Assembly: GCA_012845835.1 (NCBI GenBank)
Contig: JABAKD010000007.1
Location: 14,223,342 to 14,287,341, forward strand
Direction: 5' to 3'
From: Undaria pinnatifida
Lineage: Eukaryota; Sar; Phaeophyceae; Laminariales; Alariaceae
Length of the DNA stretch: 64,000 bases
Made by a program: the position numbers and the translations under genes. Every line of letters starts with the position of its first letter. The first letter of the stretch is position 1. Positions 25,370 through 38,719 of this stretch are shown in pieces. The notes under the pieces were generated by a model, which worked only from the letters and a program-made list of their open reading frames with translations, was not told the DNA's origin and did no database searches.

Positions 25370-25770
25370 GAAGCAAGACGAGTGCAGTATGGCCCGAGCG
25401 GAACATGAGCGTTCGAGTGCGTATGGCTACAAAATCTACCCTATCTATGTACATACTAACCAGATGGCTAAGTTTGAGTGTTCATCTCTACTATTAGGGT
25501 TAGAGTTTACTAGTCACTTTATACATACAACCGTTGCACATGCGCTGCTTGCATAGGCGCATACCAAGTGCCGGGGTATTTGGTTTCATGGGTTGTGTTA
25601 CTGCAGGGTTGGTTTCGCTACGAAGCAACGACATGGACGTTGGTTGTGGAATGTAGATACATACGCCAAACGGTCCTAATCGCCTTTAATGGTAGCTTTT
25701 ATCTCGACACGCAACATGTATGTTGTCTTAGCTACTTTTGAAAGCGTTCATTGTCTTAAAACGACAGAAT

Positions 25771-25780
25771 GATCATCACC

Positions 25781-25826
<46 letters not shown>
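25771..25826 (+). repeat. (ATC)n microsatellite
   Basis: A run of ATC/CAT units with a few CAC variants. Confidence 0.9.
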
Positions 25827-25829
25827 ATA

Positions 25830-27900
25830 CACGCCCTTTCCGTGACAATTGTTGGTCCTAGAGAGAGTTACAAACTCCGTGCTCCCTCACTGTGAGATAG
25901 GGAAAACAAATAACAACAGAAATTTATTAGGTAAATCAAGGTAAACGGTAACCAATTGCAAAAACAACACACACACGAAACAAGCCAGACCATGACTTCT
26001 CACAAAAACGAGAGATACACGAGACACCAAAAGCCGACACGAGTTCTGAAGAAAGTGATGCAGGAAGACTATCGACAGAATGGCTCCAAGGAAAACACCA
26101 TACGTGCTAAAGATGACTGTTGCCCGGGCGAAACAACATCAACAAGAGGCGAGGAAGATACCGGCATAGGGCCAACGGGGAGGGGAAATATAGGAACGAA
26201 GAGAACTAAACGGCAAAGAAAAAGAGCAATACAAGCAAGCAAGACAACCGTGTCGTTTCTGCCGCCTTCGCGCTCCCCCAATTACACTCCTCGAAATCAA
26301 ACAGAAAATAGAACTACGGCTCGCGGGAGGGCCCATGGTCTGGGCAGCAATTATGGTAGCCCACGTTTTGAACTGGTCCTTTGCCGCACCATCTACCATT
26401 TCGTTTGTTCATTCATCTACACACAGCTGTAGTGTACCGGTGTTACGGCTGCCCATGCCCCACCCGCTCTCCCCTTGTCGTCGCCCTTGGCGTCCTCTAT
26501 TTCATGTGGCGTAGCCAGCGTTCCCCCGTCTCGCTCCTGCACCATCTCGTCACCAACCGGCTTTTTGCGTCAACGACCCCCAAGTACCTTTCCCTCACTT
26601 GTTCACTGGCGTTATCAGTAGTTTATTATGCAGCGAGATACACGATATTTCAACGTTGTTTGTCCTACAAATACTATGGTATCGTTCGAAGATCACACAT
26701 ACACGCGGCACGTATTATCTCTCGATGGTTACTTTATACGGTTTCGTCAAGAAAAACCTTGTTCCTTGAATGATAATACTCCGTACACACCTGTGTTTTT
26801 ATCTGCTACTAATAACAATGGCAGTCTTCAAATAGTAGCCGATACTATAACCCTATTGTATACACCCTAGCTAGTTGTAGGTGTACCATAACCCATGCAC
26901 CCCTACTCCTGATACTGCAATTATATCCACAATAGTGGTATACAGCAGGGCCTTCACTGTTGGTTCGACCTCTGTAGCGCGCAACGCAACACGCCTGCGG
27001 CGCGTGTTTTCTGACCCCCAGGCGCGCATTCCCCCCGCAGGGGTCCTGGAGGGCCCCCTGGGAAGGCCCTCGGACGGCCGCGGAGGCGAAACAAAACGAT
27101 AGATGAGCGAAGAAACGCTGGAAAACCAATTAACGAACTGCGTTTAAACGCCTCCCGAACCCGCATCAGAATATATACCAGGATGCCTTGGGATATCTTG
27201 CAGCAGAAACGAGCTGATCACGCTTACGCTCCTGGAGTCCGGACTGCCTTTGCGCCAGCTTTTCGCTGCACCCAGGGCAATCGATAAACATCTAACATAT
27301 GAAAACAAAAATTGCCATTCGAAATTCGCCATGGCCGGTGATCGGTGACTTTCCAACATCCCAGTCACTGTGTCGTCCCCACATTATGGCTCGAGTAACA
27401 CATCAGCACATCAGCACATCAGCACATCAGCAGCATACAAGGGTAGTCCCGAGGGTAGGCCAGCAGTATAGCCGGAGACGCCATACTAGTAGGATATGCC
27501 CAAAACAGAATGCACTCCCCCCTCCCTGGACCTTTCTTTTTGCTGCAAGAAATATCTACCTGATCGGTAAAACCGTACACGCTCTCGGAACTGCAGGGTC
27601 CACAACAGATATACGGTCTTCATACTGCGGTCATGGATGAGGCGATCACAACCCCTCCTTACAGTTCCCGAGGTTGTTGTTCCAATTTCCACTCCGCCAC
27701 TAGAGTTACATGTATGTAGTAGGTTGCTGTCGTTACCGCATGATATCACACATCACACTATTACCGTACAGTAACCAAAAAAAATTAAAGTCACCCCGAC
27801 GGAGGCAGGGCGCGTGGAGGCGGTACGCAGGTGGGGGGAATCAAGGTACTACGTTAATACTAGAATGGTAAGTACAAGCACATCCAGCATTTCATTGAAA
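25830..27900. other. Stretch without a supported gene
   Basis: A plus-strand frame of 158 codons (25956-26432) is rich in Lys, Arg, Thr and Asn. A minus-strand frame overlaps it (26399-26139, MVDGAAKDQFKTWATIIAAQ). Neither has a recognisable domain, so neither is called. A short inverted GC-rich patch lies at 26990-27080. Confidence 0.3.
27399..27434 (+). repeat. CAGCACAT octamer tandem repeat
   Basis: Four units of an eight-base motif (ACATCAGC). Confidence 0.85.
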
Positions 27901-27902
27901 TC

Positions 27903-28215
27903 CGGTCGCCCCGGTGGCGCATCTGGTTATTTATCCTCGAGCCTGGTATAGGTCAGTTTCGTGACTTCGAGCCCCGCCGAGCGCACATTCGTGTGAGCTC
28001 GATGGGAAATATTCTTGTGCACAAATTGACTTACATACAGCTCGAGAGCGGGAGATAGCAACTCTTGATAAAAATCGACGATAATTAAGATTGCTGAGCC
28101 TTATGCGCGATAAGAATTGAAGGCAAGAACCGGGGGGGAGAAGGGACGACATCTATGACCACGGCTTGTCCAGAAGCTGGATGAAGTAGAAGTGTGAAAA
28201 AGAATAAAAAAGGTT
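27903..28215 (+). mobile_element. tRNA-derived SINE, copy 1
   Basis: The head reads GCCCCGGTGGCGCATCTGG with box A (TGGCGCATCTGG). About 45 bases later comes box B (GACTTCGAGCCCC). A body follows with GAGATAGCAACTCTTGATAA and ATCGACGAT, and it ends in an A-rich tail near 28210. Two other copies with the same order lie at 55173 and 55999. An internal RNA polymerase III promoter is expected from the boxes. Confidence 0.6.
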
Positions 28216-28289
28216 GCTATATTGATAGTTGGTAGATAGGTGGATGGGATATTACTATGGTCTTTGTGTTGAATTGAGTACTTTGCTTA

Positions 28290-28600
28290 CACCCACGGTA
28301 GGGGTTTAGTCATCCAACGGTAGGGGTTGCAGTTTTTGGATTAATTAATAATACACCAGTCCGATTGTGCTCCTCAAGTGAGGAACTGTCGTTTAGCCAT
28401 TGGTCGAGTCATTCCACGGGTACATATGCGTTTAGGATTTGGGCATACTATGTAGAAACTTGGTCGGGTAGTGCGAATGAATGCCATCGAAATTCGTTTT
28501 CTGGTGGGATACTGAGCTCGTGTGAGGACCTCAGGGAATGATGCTGCACCCCTATATACCGTGGGTTGGGGTTAGGCTACCGTGCCTCCCCCACTGCCCT
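28290..28600 (-). repeat. Dispersed repeat D, copy 3, reversed
   Basis: It starts with CACGGTAGGGG twice (28296, 28317) and AGGGGTTGCAGTTTTTGGAT. It then gives the complement of TTCGTTCGCACAACCCGACC at about 28470 and ends near ACCGTGGGTTGGGG at 28560. It is the most complete copy of the family. Confidence 0.5.
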
Positions 28601-28867
28601 GCCAAAATCAAAATCAATAGGAGTTCTAAACACTACCAGTAGTTAGTGCTGTACAGGTGATGTAGTCCTCTATCATTCAATCCGTCCATGCACTACCTCC
28701 AACGTATTTACGATAGATACAGTCTTCCACCTCCAATTGCCGGCCACATTCTGCGCCCCCCCTATCATCTCCTAATATCTAACAACACGCGTGCGGCGAT
28801 CTCTTTTTCATTTATCCGACCGAAAAAGAAATATACCCCCCCCCTTACTTATCCCGCCACACTGTTA

Positions 28868-29245
28868 AGGTATTAGTGGGGGTATTAGTCCGTTTGACCA
28901 CTTGCAAAAGGTTAACCAATAGCTTACCCAAACTAAGCCTTATAACACTCTCCCCCCCGTTGAGCGGGAGAGCAGGTCGGCCGGATATACGGACGGACCT
29001 GTCCTTGATCCAAGTCGTTCCATTCTCTTGTGGGTACCAGGGAGAGTGTCTTCTAAGTTCGACATGGGGAAGATCTGAAAAATATATTGTTGTGGATGGT
29101 GGGAATCGAACCCACGACCCACAAAATCCATGGTCTGTCGACGACGCCAATTGTTAGGGTTGTTAGTGGGGTATTAGTCTGTTTGACCACTTGCAAAAGG
29201 TTAACCAATAGCTTACCCAAACCAAGCCTTAAAAAAACACCCCGC
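28868..29245. repeat. Direct repeat pair about 290 bp apart
   Basis: The sequence GGTATTAGTC-GTTTGACCACTT, AAAAGGTTAACCAATAGC and TTACCCAAAC occurs at 28882-28942 and 29167-29227. Between the copies lies a tRNA-like piece on the minus strand. Confidence 0.7.
29089..29157 (-). tRNA. tRNA-like sequence, degenerate (Gln-TTG-like anticodon region)
   Basis: The minus strand reads GTCGTGGGTTCGATTCCCAC, a perfect T arm with box B, then CATCCAC as an acceptor-like 3' side. Upstream is TGGATTTTG, as in tRNA-Gln(TTG). The 3' side of the anticodon stem and the 5' acceptor strand do not pair. It is a pseudogene or the head of a SINE unit. Confidence 0.3.
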
Positions 29246-29309
29246 TGCCACCCCGCTCCCAACCTCCCGCCCTCCTCACACCGTTCATACGATCAAATAT
29301 AAACTAAAC

Positions 29310-29530
29310 AGGTGTGTTCCAGGGCCGTCATAGTTGTGCACAGCAAAAACAAAAATTATAGCTTCCGTGCACAGGTTGGTTGACACCACCCGGTTGAACC
29401 TTTTACAAGATAATTCAAAAGGGAGTTGCCAACAAAAACCCCCTCAATGAGGACACACACCCAATAATACGCGCGATCGATCGGTGAATCAAGCAGCCTG
29501 CAAGGGGGAGATCAAACAAAATCTCAGATG
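29310..29530 (-). repeat. Family A fragment, reversed and diverged
   Basis: TTCCGTGCACAGGTTGGTTG, CACCCGGTTGAACC, AATGAGGACACACACCCAAT and CGCGCGATCG give the head and core in reverse. The tail and G modules are missing. Confidence 0.5.
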
Positions 29531-29564
29531 ACATGGCTTTAGAGTATTATTCATATACGGAGTA

Positions 29565-29981
29565 TTATATAACATGTACTGAGTACTGCATGGTACACAA
29601 ACTGCGCAGGGCAGTGGACCCAATATTGCCAGATGCGTCACGTCTCGGTGTTACGTCCTGGTGGCCATTTAACCTGTTGGGGGGATGTCCCTGCCCGCTT
29701 GGGGGCAGAGGGTAGTCTTCGTACCGAAGTGAAGTTTTCGGCCCACGGCATGGGTTGGGATGATCAACGGGCCATTTGTCATAGTCCACATCCTCGCACT
29801 CTCTCACAAACGGTAGTAGTAGGCCTGTTTGTCGCTGGAGGGTCTTGAAAGGCCGCCCGAGAAAATGGCCCTCACTGCGGAATAAGCGACCTCGATGCCC
29901 ATCGTAGTGACACAAGCTGACGTGAACCTTCAAGAGTTTTTCACGGTGACTGCCGTGAGATGATTGGGGGGGGAGGGGCAT
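29565..29981 (-). CDS. Unassigned 138-codon frame, minus strand
   Basis: An uninterrupted frame from ATG at 29981 reads MPLPPQSSHGSHREKLLKVH, then FVRECEDVDYDKWPVDHPN, and ends near 29565. It is rich in His, Arg and Pro. No domain, signal or membrane segment is recognised, and no splice partners are obvious. It may be a piece of a decayed retroelement or chance. Confidence 0.15.
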   Translation of the reverse strand: MPLPPQSSHGSHREKLLKVHVSLCHYDGHRGRLFRSEGHFLGRPFKTLQRQTGLLLPFVRECEDVDYDKWPVDHPNPCRGPKTSLRYEDYPLPPSGQGHPPNRLNGHQDVTPRRDASGNIGSTALRSLCTMQYSVHVI

Positions 29982-30347
29982 TTAACCCAGAAATTTCTGA
30001 CGTCCGGGTTGCCATGCGATGCGTCGGGAGATATCACTTGTCGAATGGTAGGGTGAGTGATCGCGCTAAAGGTTTCTTCAGGTTAGGGTTACGACCTCCT
30101 AAGAAGCGCGCCCCGCGTCGCCAATATATTCACATCGTGGGTGTGGAAAGCGCGGCAGTATGATTCACTCACCGCACCTCATTCGAACTATTTGTTCGGT
30201 AGTTCTCCTTTTTGTTTAGCTTCATTACCATCTTCCTAAGATCTATTGTGCTATTGCGTTAAAATTTACGGTATTTCTGCCGTCGTAGATCGGGCCGAAG
30301 TGGGGCGATTGGGCTCAACCTATTTTGTGCCCCCTTACTCAAAGCAC

Positions 30348-30462
30348 GATTTTGTTGTTGTTGTTGTTGTTGCTGTTGTTGTTGCTGTTGTTGTTGTTGT
30401 TGTTGTTGTTGTTGCAGTTGTTGTTGTTGTTGTTGTTATTGTTGTTGGTGGTGTTGTTGTTG
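30348..30462 (+). repeat. (GTT)n microsatellite
   Basis: A run of about 35 GTT units with scattered GCT, GCA and ATT variants. Frames through it read poly-Val, poly-Leu or poly-Asn and are not genes. Confidence 0.9.
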
Positions 30463-31460
30463 TTCGTCACGTTTGTTTGCCAAGTTGAAGGTAGTTTGAA
30501 GATCGCGGAGATGATATATTTCCGAATTTCTAGTCCAGGTGCTTTTTGATGATACCCTTTCAAAATATTTTGAGTATATGAGGTAAACACAGTGTAACAT
30601 TCTGTCGTGGATGAAGTTCGTACGGTGGTTAGAATCAATGGAAACTTTCTACTCCATTCCCTTGCTTGTTCGCAACAAATCAACGAGACACCCCGCCGCG
30701 GTTCAGCTTCCGAGCGAAACAAACAGTACAGAGTATAGGTCGAAGTGTGCACTTACGTCGTACCCCCCTCCGTTAACATTGCATACAAACCTTTACCCTC
30801 GCGCTACTCGCCCCCTTAGAAGAAAGATTGCATGTATGTGTTGGAGGAAGAGAAATTGAGATCGATTACGTGTATGTGCGTAATAACCAAGTCGTAGTCG
30901 ATGTCACCGCCGCCGGTATTACGAAAAATCAATGTACATGGGATTATTGCGTCGATTACTGTTACATGAGGGTCTGTGTGGTTCTACGGTTTGATTATCA
31001 CTTCCATCTTCAACACATTCCCCATACATATATATACTACGTACCACCACACTAGTAAAGTCCCCGCTGAATATTCGTCTCTCGTATTACCCACCACTAC
31101 CCAACCGTCGCAAGAACAACGGAAATGAGTATGCTCATCATCGTGGAGAATATCGCGTGACTACGTGTTGCGTCCTATGCCGTCACTGATATATATGTAT
31201 ACTACTAATACGTACCTCTTTGTTCCGCGCAGAATCCACTGAACCCCCCTATACCCAGTCTGTCGTGAAACTTCACATTTCAGGTTGGGTGCATATCTCG
31301 TACTTGTGGACAGATAGAAAACAAACATATGCCACCTGTCCACACACCCTCCAACCTGTAGCACACGATCGTTTTTCCCCGGTTGCCTTGGTTCGCGCAC
31401 AAGCAAGGCATCGTCACACCCGACGCCTCACCGCCCCGCAGCAGCAACTCCAAAGCATTC

Positions 31461-31704
31461 ATGTACGGGATCGGTGGATCAGTCCGAGGAATGTTGCGGG
31501 GGGGGAGCGTTCTTCTAGTGCTTATTCTGTGGATCGGAGGCGGTTCTACTAGTGCAGCGGCGAACCCGACGGAGGAAATATCGGAGAAGCCTAAGACGTT
31601 TTCGCCGCAGTGGCTAGATGAGTACCACGAAGGGAACCTCGGGTGCGTGATGGGCAGGGGCAGCTACACCTGGAGACCATGCGGCTTCGGGAGCAACATT
31701 AACA
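31461..31704 (+). CDS. Exon 1: signal anchor and start of the glycosyltransferase domain
   Basis: The ATG at 31461 opens an 81-codon exon. A second in-frame ATG at 31491 is possible. Residues 11-35 are a hydrophobic stretch flanked by Arg, which fits a signal anchor or signal peptide. The exon then reads a luminal stem with Cys residues (GNLGCVMGRG, WRPCGFGSNIN). It ends at a good donor, GTGAGA at 31705, leaving one base. That base joins the two bases that open exon 2 to form an Asn codon. The frame is open upstream to about 31383 without an ATG, so the start could also lie in an unseen upstream exon. Confidence 0.6.
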
Positions 31705-34700
31705 GTGAGAAGTTGTGAATACTGATAACCGTAATGTTCAAGGCAGTAGAGTTGCAATGGCTTCACATCTGGCACCTTGTCCTATAGCCACAGACAGCCA
31801 ACGCTACGGGCCGGCGGGTACCGCCATCGGCCTCTACAATGAGTATCTAGTTATGCCTCTGGTTGCCCATTTCATCCATGCACAATGAACTTAAGCATGC
31901 CTTGATCCCACAGCGTAACAAAAGCTTTCACGGTCGATGCGGGTCGTCGATTTGATACCATACCTCAAAAAGCAGTTGACGACACCAACAAGTCCCAGCC
32001 GCCGTAATAAGGCGTCATGAACGTGAACCTGCCCCGCATAGACGATGTGTAAAATACCTGTGATCAACCACTCTCTTATATCTTCGAAACGCGTACCTTA
32101 AGCCACAACGTCAACGTCTAACCAGAGAAATATTTGGAGTCGCGTCGGTAGGGTGCTTGATCAATTACAGTGTCGTATCGTGCAAGGCAACGCTCTACAT
32201 TTAGCTGGTCCATCTGTAGCAAATCACGCGCACGAGATAACGACCATGCGCTGGGTGTCTTTTCTAGTCACAAGTCCGCAGGGCCTGCACGATGCGGTAG
32301 GTCCGTATATACGCCCGAGCCAGTAAGATTATAAAGATGCAGAGAAGCACATCGTTTGAGGGTAAACATACTTACGTGAGAGTGGCAGCACTTGGCATTT
32401 ATGTGACGTTTCACTCTTCAGATAAACTAGGCGCTGCGCTTTTTTTGGCGTGCAAACAACATGTAAAAGCTGAAGTATACCTTCCCATCGATCGTCCCCA
32501 GGACTTTATGTATGACATTGTGGCTACCCCTTCCTGCTCGGTACCCTGCTGATACAGACCCCTGTGTTCCGGCTTCATGCCGATAGGAGAGAGTTAACCT
32601 TCACGTCAAGCTTTACTCCCTTCTCGATGACCACTCCGACCGAAAACACACTCGTTCCCAGACTGGGAACAATCAGCACCTTCTTAGTCGGGTCGATATC
32701 AATTCACCTCGTTAGTTCCGTGCACAAAATGTGAAAGTACGTACTGTCCTGGCGGTAACTAGGCCCCACGGCCCTTTGCCATGCATACAACAATTGATCT
32801 TGATTAGAAAATGTAGGAGATGTTTTGATTCGCTGGTTGCCGTTTGATGTGATGATGCTGTGCCGATTTTATGGTGTAGTTTGTGAGCTATTCGCTTTCA
32901 ATTTCCAGCATTGCTGGGAAGGCGGGAAGCGTCTCCGTTTATTCCTGCACTAACTGCTGTTTTAGCGGGAACCACCTCATCCTGCCTCGGAATTTCGTGT
33001 TCTTCCTGCACGGGCGCATGATTGGAAGGTAACCGAACATTTTTGCCGCCATCAACAAGACCAAGACTCTGTATATTCGCTTTTCGCGTAAATGCCTGAA
33101 CTTGGGTGCAACACGCATGGGGAATAGATTTAAGGTGGGAACTGGCCTGTGTAGCACGAACGTGGTACGTGCCATCATTTTTTTGCTGCGATCGGTAAAG
33201 AGGGTAGTATTGCCAGTCGTGTTTAGTGCAAGTTCCCACAGAAACTGCACTTACTGCGGCAGTTCTGTCCGTCATTGCAGGCACGTCCTAGTCCTCCTCG
33301 ACGAGAATTTTTGTTACGGCGGCCTCTTCGCGTCCATCGCCTGCTCCACCTGTGTAGCTAACTTCTTAATTAATGTTCATGTTAGGGTTCGTCGACATGC
33401 ACCCGTGGTCGTTGACATTTGCCCTTCTGGAGCCATGGATTTTCTACATTACTGTTTCCACAACGTCCTCTTCCTTGACCTTAACTATTGTTTCCTCGAC
33501 GGTTACGGAATCCCTCGTTGGCGGCTGTAGTCAGCGCTCCTTCGTGACTGCCTTCGCTATTTTCGCTGCTTCCCGTGGCTCCGGCATCAGAGTTTTATCG
33601 CGGGTTGGCATAGCATCATAAGGGGTTCCACCAGCTGCTATGTCTCCAACCGTGGAGGCGCGGTTGCATCGCCCTGCCTTCCACAGAGTGTCACTGGTTT
33701 CCATTATTCGAATATGCCCTTAAGGGCGTCTGAGGGGATGCCTTGGCCACGATCGAGGTATCCAACGCGGTGCTGAATTCCACGCTCATCACGGAGCCCA
33801 TAGATGGACACCGACTTCGAAAAAAGAACATCGACCAAGGTTTTCAGACGGAGAGGAAATGCCCTGCTGGTATGTCGAAGGCGGGTGTGGTCATGGTATC
33901 TATTGACGCAGCTGGATAATTGCTCCGGCAATACCCTTCTCTATATGTCGCTGCCCCCATAAAATGTCTTCTTCTCCGGGGTGTCAGCCACTGCGTTATC
34001 TCGCTTCGTCGGCTGGAACGCCGCTTGCGTCGAGGACTTGCTGCTCTACTAGCTTCCAGCTTCAGTTGTGTGCATGCCACTCGTGCCTAAGCGGCCGCCC
34101 GGGGCGTTCCGGCGGCGGGACAAGTCTTGCGATAGAGACTGAACTGAGCTTAAGCCGGCAACGGACGCCTCGTTGAGCGTGAAGAAATCTCCCAATGACA
34201 ACCAATTAAGCTAAGACTAGCCCGGAACGTTTCCGTCTCCAGCCTCTGATGTGATTCCCTTTCCAATTGGGCCGTCACTGGTTCCAGGTTCAAGGATGAA
34301 TGCTCCGGCGAACCCCCCGAAGGCAGACCACCAGCAGCCGTCTCGCTATGGAGTCTATGGAGCGAGTCGTAAGTTCGCGAGGATGGTTGATCGAGCGAGC
34401 CCGTAGGACGTCCAACGCCTGCAGGCTGCTGTACGGAAACGTCTCCCCGGCCCGAGGCGGCAGACCTCGACCGTGACGGGTTGTCCGAGTCATAGCCACC
34501 TCGAAGGGAGCGCAGAACACCGCAACCTGCGTTACAACCCTTTTTAGTCGTCCAAGGAAACCACTTAAGCAGTCCATCGAAGGATGGGGGGCAATAGGGC
34601 ATGGAACAAAGAGAGGGTACGACGCATCAAGGAAATATGGGGCAAAGAATAAGCAGCGGTGCCCCTGCTAGATATCAGTAAAGAAAGGTGTGTTTCCACA

Positions 34701-37700
34701 AACTGCGAGTTAGAGGATATCACCCACGTAAACAAGCTGTATATAAGACGGCATTTACTAATAGAATGGAACCGCGCAGACATCAGTAGGGTGTAATATC
34801 AGCAGTCGTACAAACAGAATGGTGTAAGGTAAGCGCCGCACTAACCCCAGCAAATCGGGAACGCAACATCCACACCAACCGCACTATAACAGCCAGCATC
34901 TACAACCTGAGTGTAAGGGACAGCACGTACACCCATCGAGGTATAATCACAGCTAAAGGAGTGGTATCAAACCTAATACCGCTGCAAATATCAGCACACA
35001 CCGCAATCGCCGTGAAAAGGGAGACAGCGTCCACACCAGCCGCATTATACCGGGCGAAATCATCTCTAGCGGCACCGTGAATGACCGCGGCGCACATACA
35101 CCAATCGTACCATAAAAGGAAGACAGCGTCCATACAAACCACGCTGTAACGGGGGAAAACTGCTTTAGCGGCAGCGTAAAAGGAAAAACACATACCAACC
35201 GCAGACAACGGCAGAAATTGGGGCAGAATCCAGCCAAGCAGCGCTACAAGGACAGCACACACACCAGCCGCATTACAGCCGCAGATATCTGGGCGAGGTC
35301 AATCCTAACAGAACCGGAAAGCGCAGCAATCTCGTTGGTGATACCCATACAACCACGGTGATAGTATCTGCGGTCCACAGTAGCAGCAAGACAAGGCCGT
35401 CCCCAATACTAATAACACGAAAAAAATATGTCTTTAATAAATTCAGCTTTCGATAATTTCCTGTACGCGGCACGAGAGTTAGAACCGTGGTTTACTAAAA
35501 CGTTCAATACTCGACGAGTGCGTGAAAAGCGTGCCATGTACCGCAGCTCGTATACCCTCCGAGAATGGTGCGCGTGCAACGGGGGGCTTCAGACGAGCAA
35601 TAAGGTTGCTTAAACATCAGGGGGGGGCGCCGGAGACTGGTGCGTGGTCGGACGTATCAGACCGGTCGACCGGAGGGCACATATTTCAACTGCAGGTGCT
35701 TCGACGGGCGTGTGCCTTAGAGCGGATATCTGCAGTTATTTCATGGAAATGACTCTTTACCCTAAATACGAGTGACATCCTGCTATTCTGCTTGATGTTC
35801 GGAATAATGTATCCACCATGGGGCGTGAGCCATAGTGCGAGTACGCATTGAGCAGCTGAATGAGCTGGAAACACATGGCAAACGAAAGCAAACGGCCATG
35901 GACAATCGCCTGTATGTTGGACGTAAGCGCAGAACGGAGCGATCACAGCTTATTCTTTCCCCCGCTGGTAACCCAACATCGTTCTCGCGAAGATCGGCCT
36001 GGTTCTATCTGCAACCGTGCAGAAGATCGCATGTAGTACTCGACGCATGGGGTTTCTCCGTTTCAAAACCCCGATCCAGATCAAATGCGCACGCGGAAGC
36101 GACGACCTGGTCAAACAGAGCTCAGCAGAAACCAGAGGAGAGCTGACTGCACATCAGACAATGCTCCGAATAGGCCCGGAGATGCAAGGTACAGTGGCGG
36201 TCTAGAGGTGCACAGCAGAGCTATGCACGAAAGCTGGCGAAGTGCGGGGAAAGAAGTCTTGCGTTTCGAAGAGCATCGCCCCGAGATGAAGTGTGCCTGG
36301 CTGGATGAAGGTCAACAAGCCGTCTTGAGTCTCGAGTAGTATCGTTCCGCGCCTTCTGCGTGAAGTCCGAGCGTATCGTCCATGTACAACGTGCACGGTG
36401 GCCAACTGACGGCCTCGCTGCGTCATTTTACTAGCGGTCAACAGTGGACAAAGGACCCAATCCGACCCACTTCGTTGAGACGCCATCGGAGGGAAGCGAG
36501 GGCAGACTCGAGGGGAACCAACACTACCACACATTAAACGGGGTTCGAGCGTATAGGAGAAATTTCGCGAAATTGGACTGTCACTAGACCAATATGCCAT
36601 TCATTAGGTTGCCGGGTGGAGCGCAAAGCATCCCTAAGGGTGTGCCTATGAAGCATGTGTGATCGGTGTTACTCTCTTCATTCGCTCGTACATACACAGG
36701 AGAAAGCAGCTTGATATTTCTATCTGAGTCGTGACAATACATAACCGATGTGGCCGTCCGCACCTTCTGATGATTTTCCCGAGTACAAACCACCATCTTA
36801 ACAACACAAAAACCGAACAATTGCCCATTATTGAAGCAACTGCCTTCCCTCCAACATGGTACCATCATCCTCAATACATCCCCCAACTATTACCTTTGCT
36901 GTCAATTTCTGCCATAACAACCAGACCTGCTAAATGCGTGGGTGTACGCCATCGCCGCGGAAGGGTGGAGCGACCTCGCCGTCATATTCAACAGAAACTT
37001 TCTTTATGACGTGGACTGCTCCCACGAGAGCGGGGGGGTGGCGTCCCGTGGATGGAGCTGCGTTTTCAGCAGCATGCCGCACCTGTGTCTTTTCGATACA
37101 CCTGAGGTCAGTTGCGCAATAATATCAGTCCCCCGTTCGTAGAATTTGACCCTCGGAAGTAGACGTGTGTAATAGGCTGTTTTCCGTGTTTATTGTACTG
37201 GTGTGTACTACTGGTGTGTACTGGTGTATACTACTGGTGTGTACTGGTGTGGACTGGTGTGTACTGGTGTGTAGTGGTGTGTACTGGTGGTGGTGACGCA
37301 CCTGCTACGATAGAGGTGCATCAACCATTGTTGGTTTTTCTGAGGTTCCTCAATTTCAGAGCTGAAGACATGATCTTCCTCCCAAACACTGATGCGGTGA
37401 AAAATATAACTGGCATCGCATGAAACGTCTCATGGCTGACGTATACAACGAACACCACGAAGAAAAATTCCTTGCTTGCGACGATTTTGGGTCAAGGAGC
37501 GCCAACCTTCAGAAATCATTTCTGAAAAAAGTCCTACCTCTATTTTAGCAGATAGATGCCTGATCAAACAGTACAAAGGGTGTTGATTTATCGTTATTCG
37601 TTGCGTGATATATATTGTCTCCCTTATTTCTTTCTCACAGATTCAGGTGTCAGCTGGCCCTATTACTATGAGGTTTCTGCCGCCGACAGCAAACTTGATG

Positions 37701-38685
37701 ACCGTTCTAATTGGTCGTTTTGTCGTTACGTGAGGCTTTCTGAAATGGTTGGTATATTTACTTTTTTCTTGAATCAAGGTACCAGTTATATATAATAGTG
37801 AGTGCAGCAGACAGTATGCGTATAAATGTAGCTTGCAAATATATATTATAAAAATTAAAATACACTCCAGCTGTGAGATCGAAGATTTCGTCGAAACTCA
37901 TCTTTTCAAGCTGTGTGTGATACTCCGATCGCGCGCATTACGAGTTGTGTGTCCTCATTAAGGATATAGGTCGGCGACTCCCCTTACAACTACAGTGTAG
38001 CTATCAGGGCCAACAGGATGATTTTAGTCAGTCTGTGCGCGGAAACCATAAAACCCGTTTCTGAGGGGGACAAAATCTGACAGCTGTGAAGGGAAAGGGG
38101 GGCCTGGTTTTGATCAAAAGCGAGCGGGTTTGGAGGGGGGCGGGGGGGGGGGGGGGAAAGGGGAAATTTGTTCGTGTAAGCTATAAATCCTTTCGAGGGG
38201 ATAAATCTGACGGTTTTGGCACCAGTATATTATTGGGGGCGGGGGGGGGGGTTGGGGGGGTTGGGGCGGGGGGGGGGGGGGGGGCAGCTCAATATGTGCC
38301 TGGAAACTATACAATATTTTGAGGGGATACTTGTGACATTTTTGGAAATAATACATCAGTGTATCATGTATATCCTGGGGTAATTCGTACAATCAGTGAG
38401 TAAAGAGAGGGTGGAGTGTTCGAGGGGGTAGGGTTGGGATGGGTTGGGGGGGGGAGGGTGGGGGGTGGGGGCGGGGGGGGGGGGGGGGACGGCTTTAGGT
38501 GAGGGGTTTGTTATACGTGTGGTGCTAGGTCTAGGCGAAGGTGCGGGTGATGGGGAAGAAGGGGGCGTTCGAGGCGGGGGGGGGGGGACAGCTTTAGGTG
38601 AGGGGTTTGTTATACGTGTGGTGCTAGGTCTAGGCGAAGGTGCGGGTGATGGGGAGAAGGGGGCGTTCGAGGCGGGGGGGGGGAG

Positions 38686-38719
<34 letters not shown>

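Noticed and set aside
30246-30752. Poly-Val, poly-Leu and poly-Asn frames
   Set aside because: They run through the (GTT)n microsatellite.
35835-36339. Copia-like integrase or RT fragment
   Set aside because: The translation has no HHCC, D-D-E or YxDD motif in order, and the resemblance was only impressionistic.
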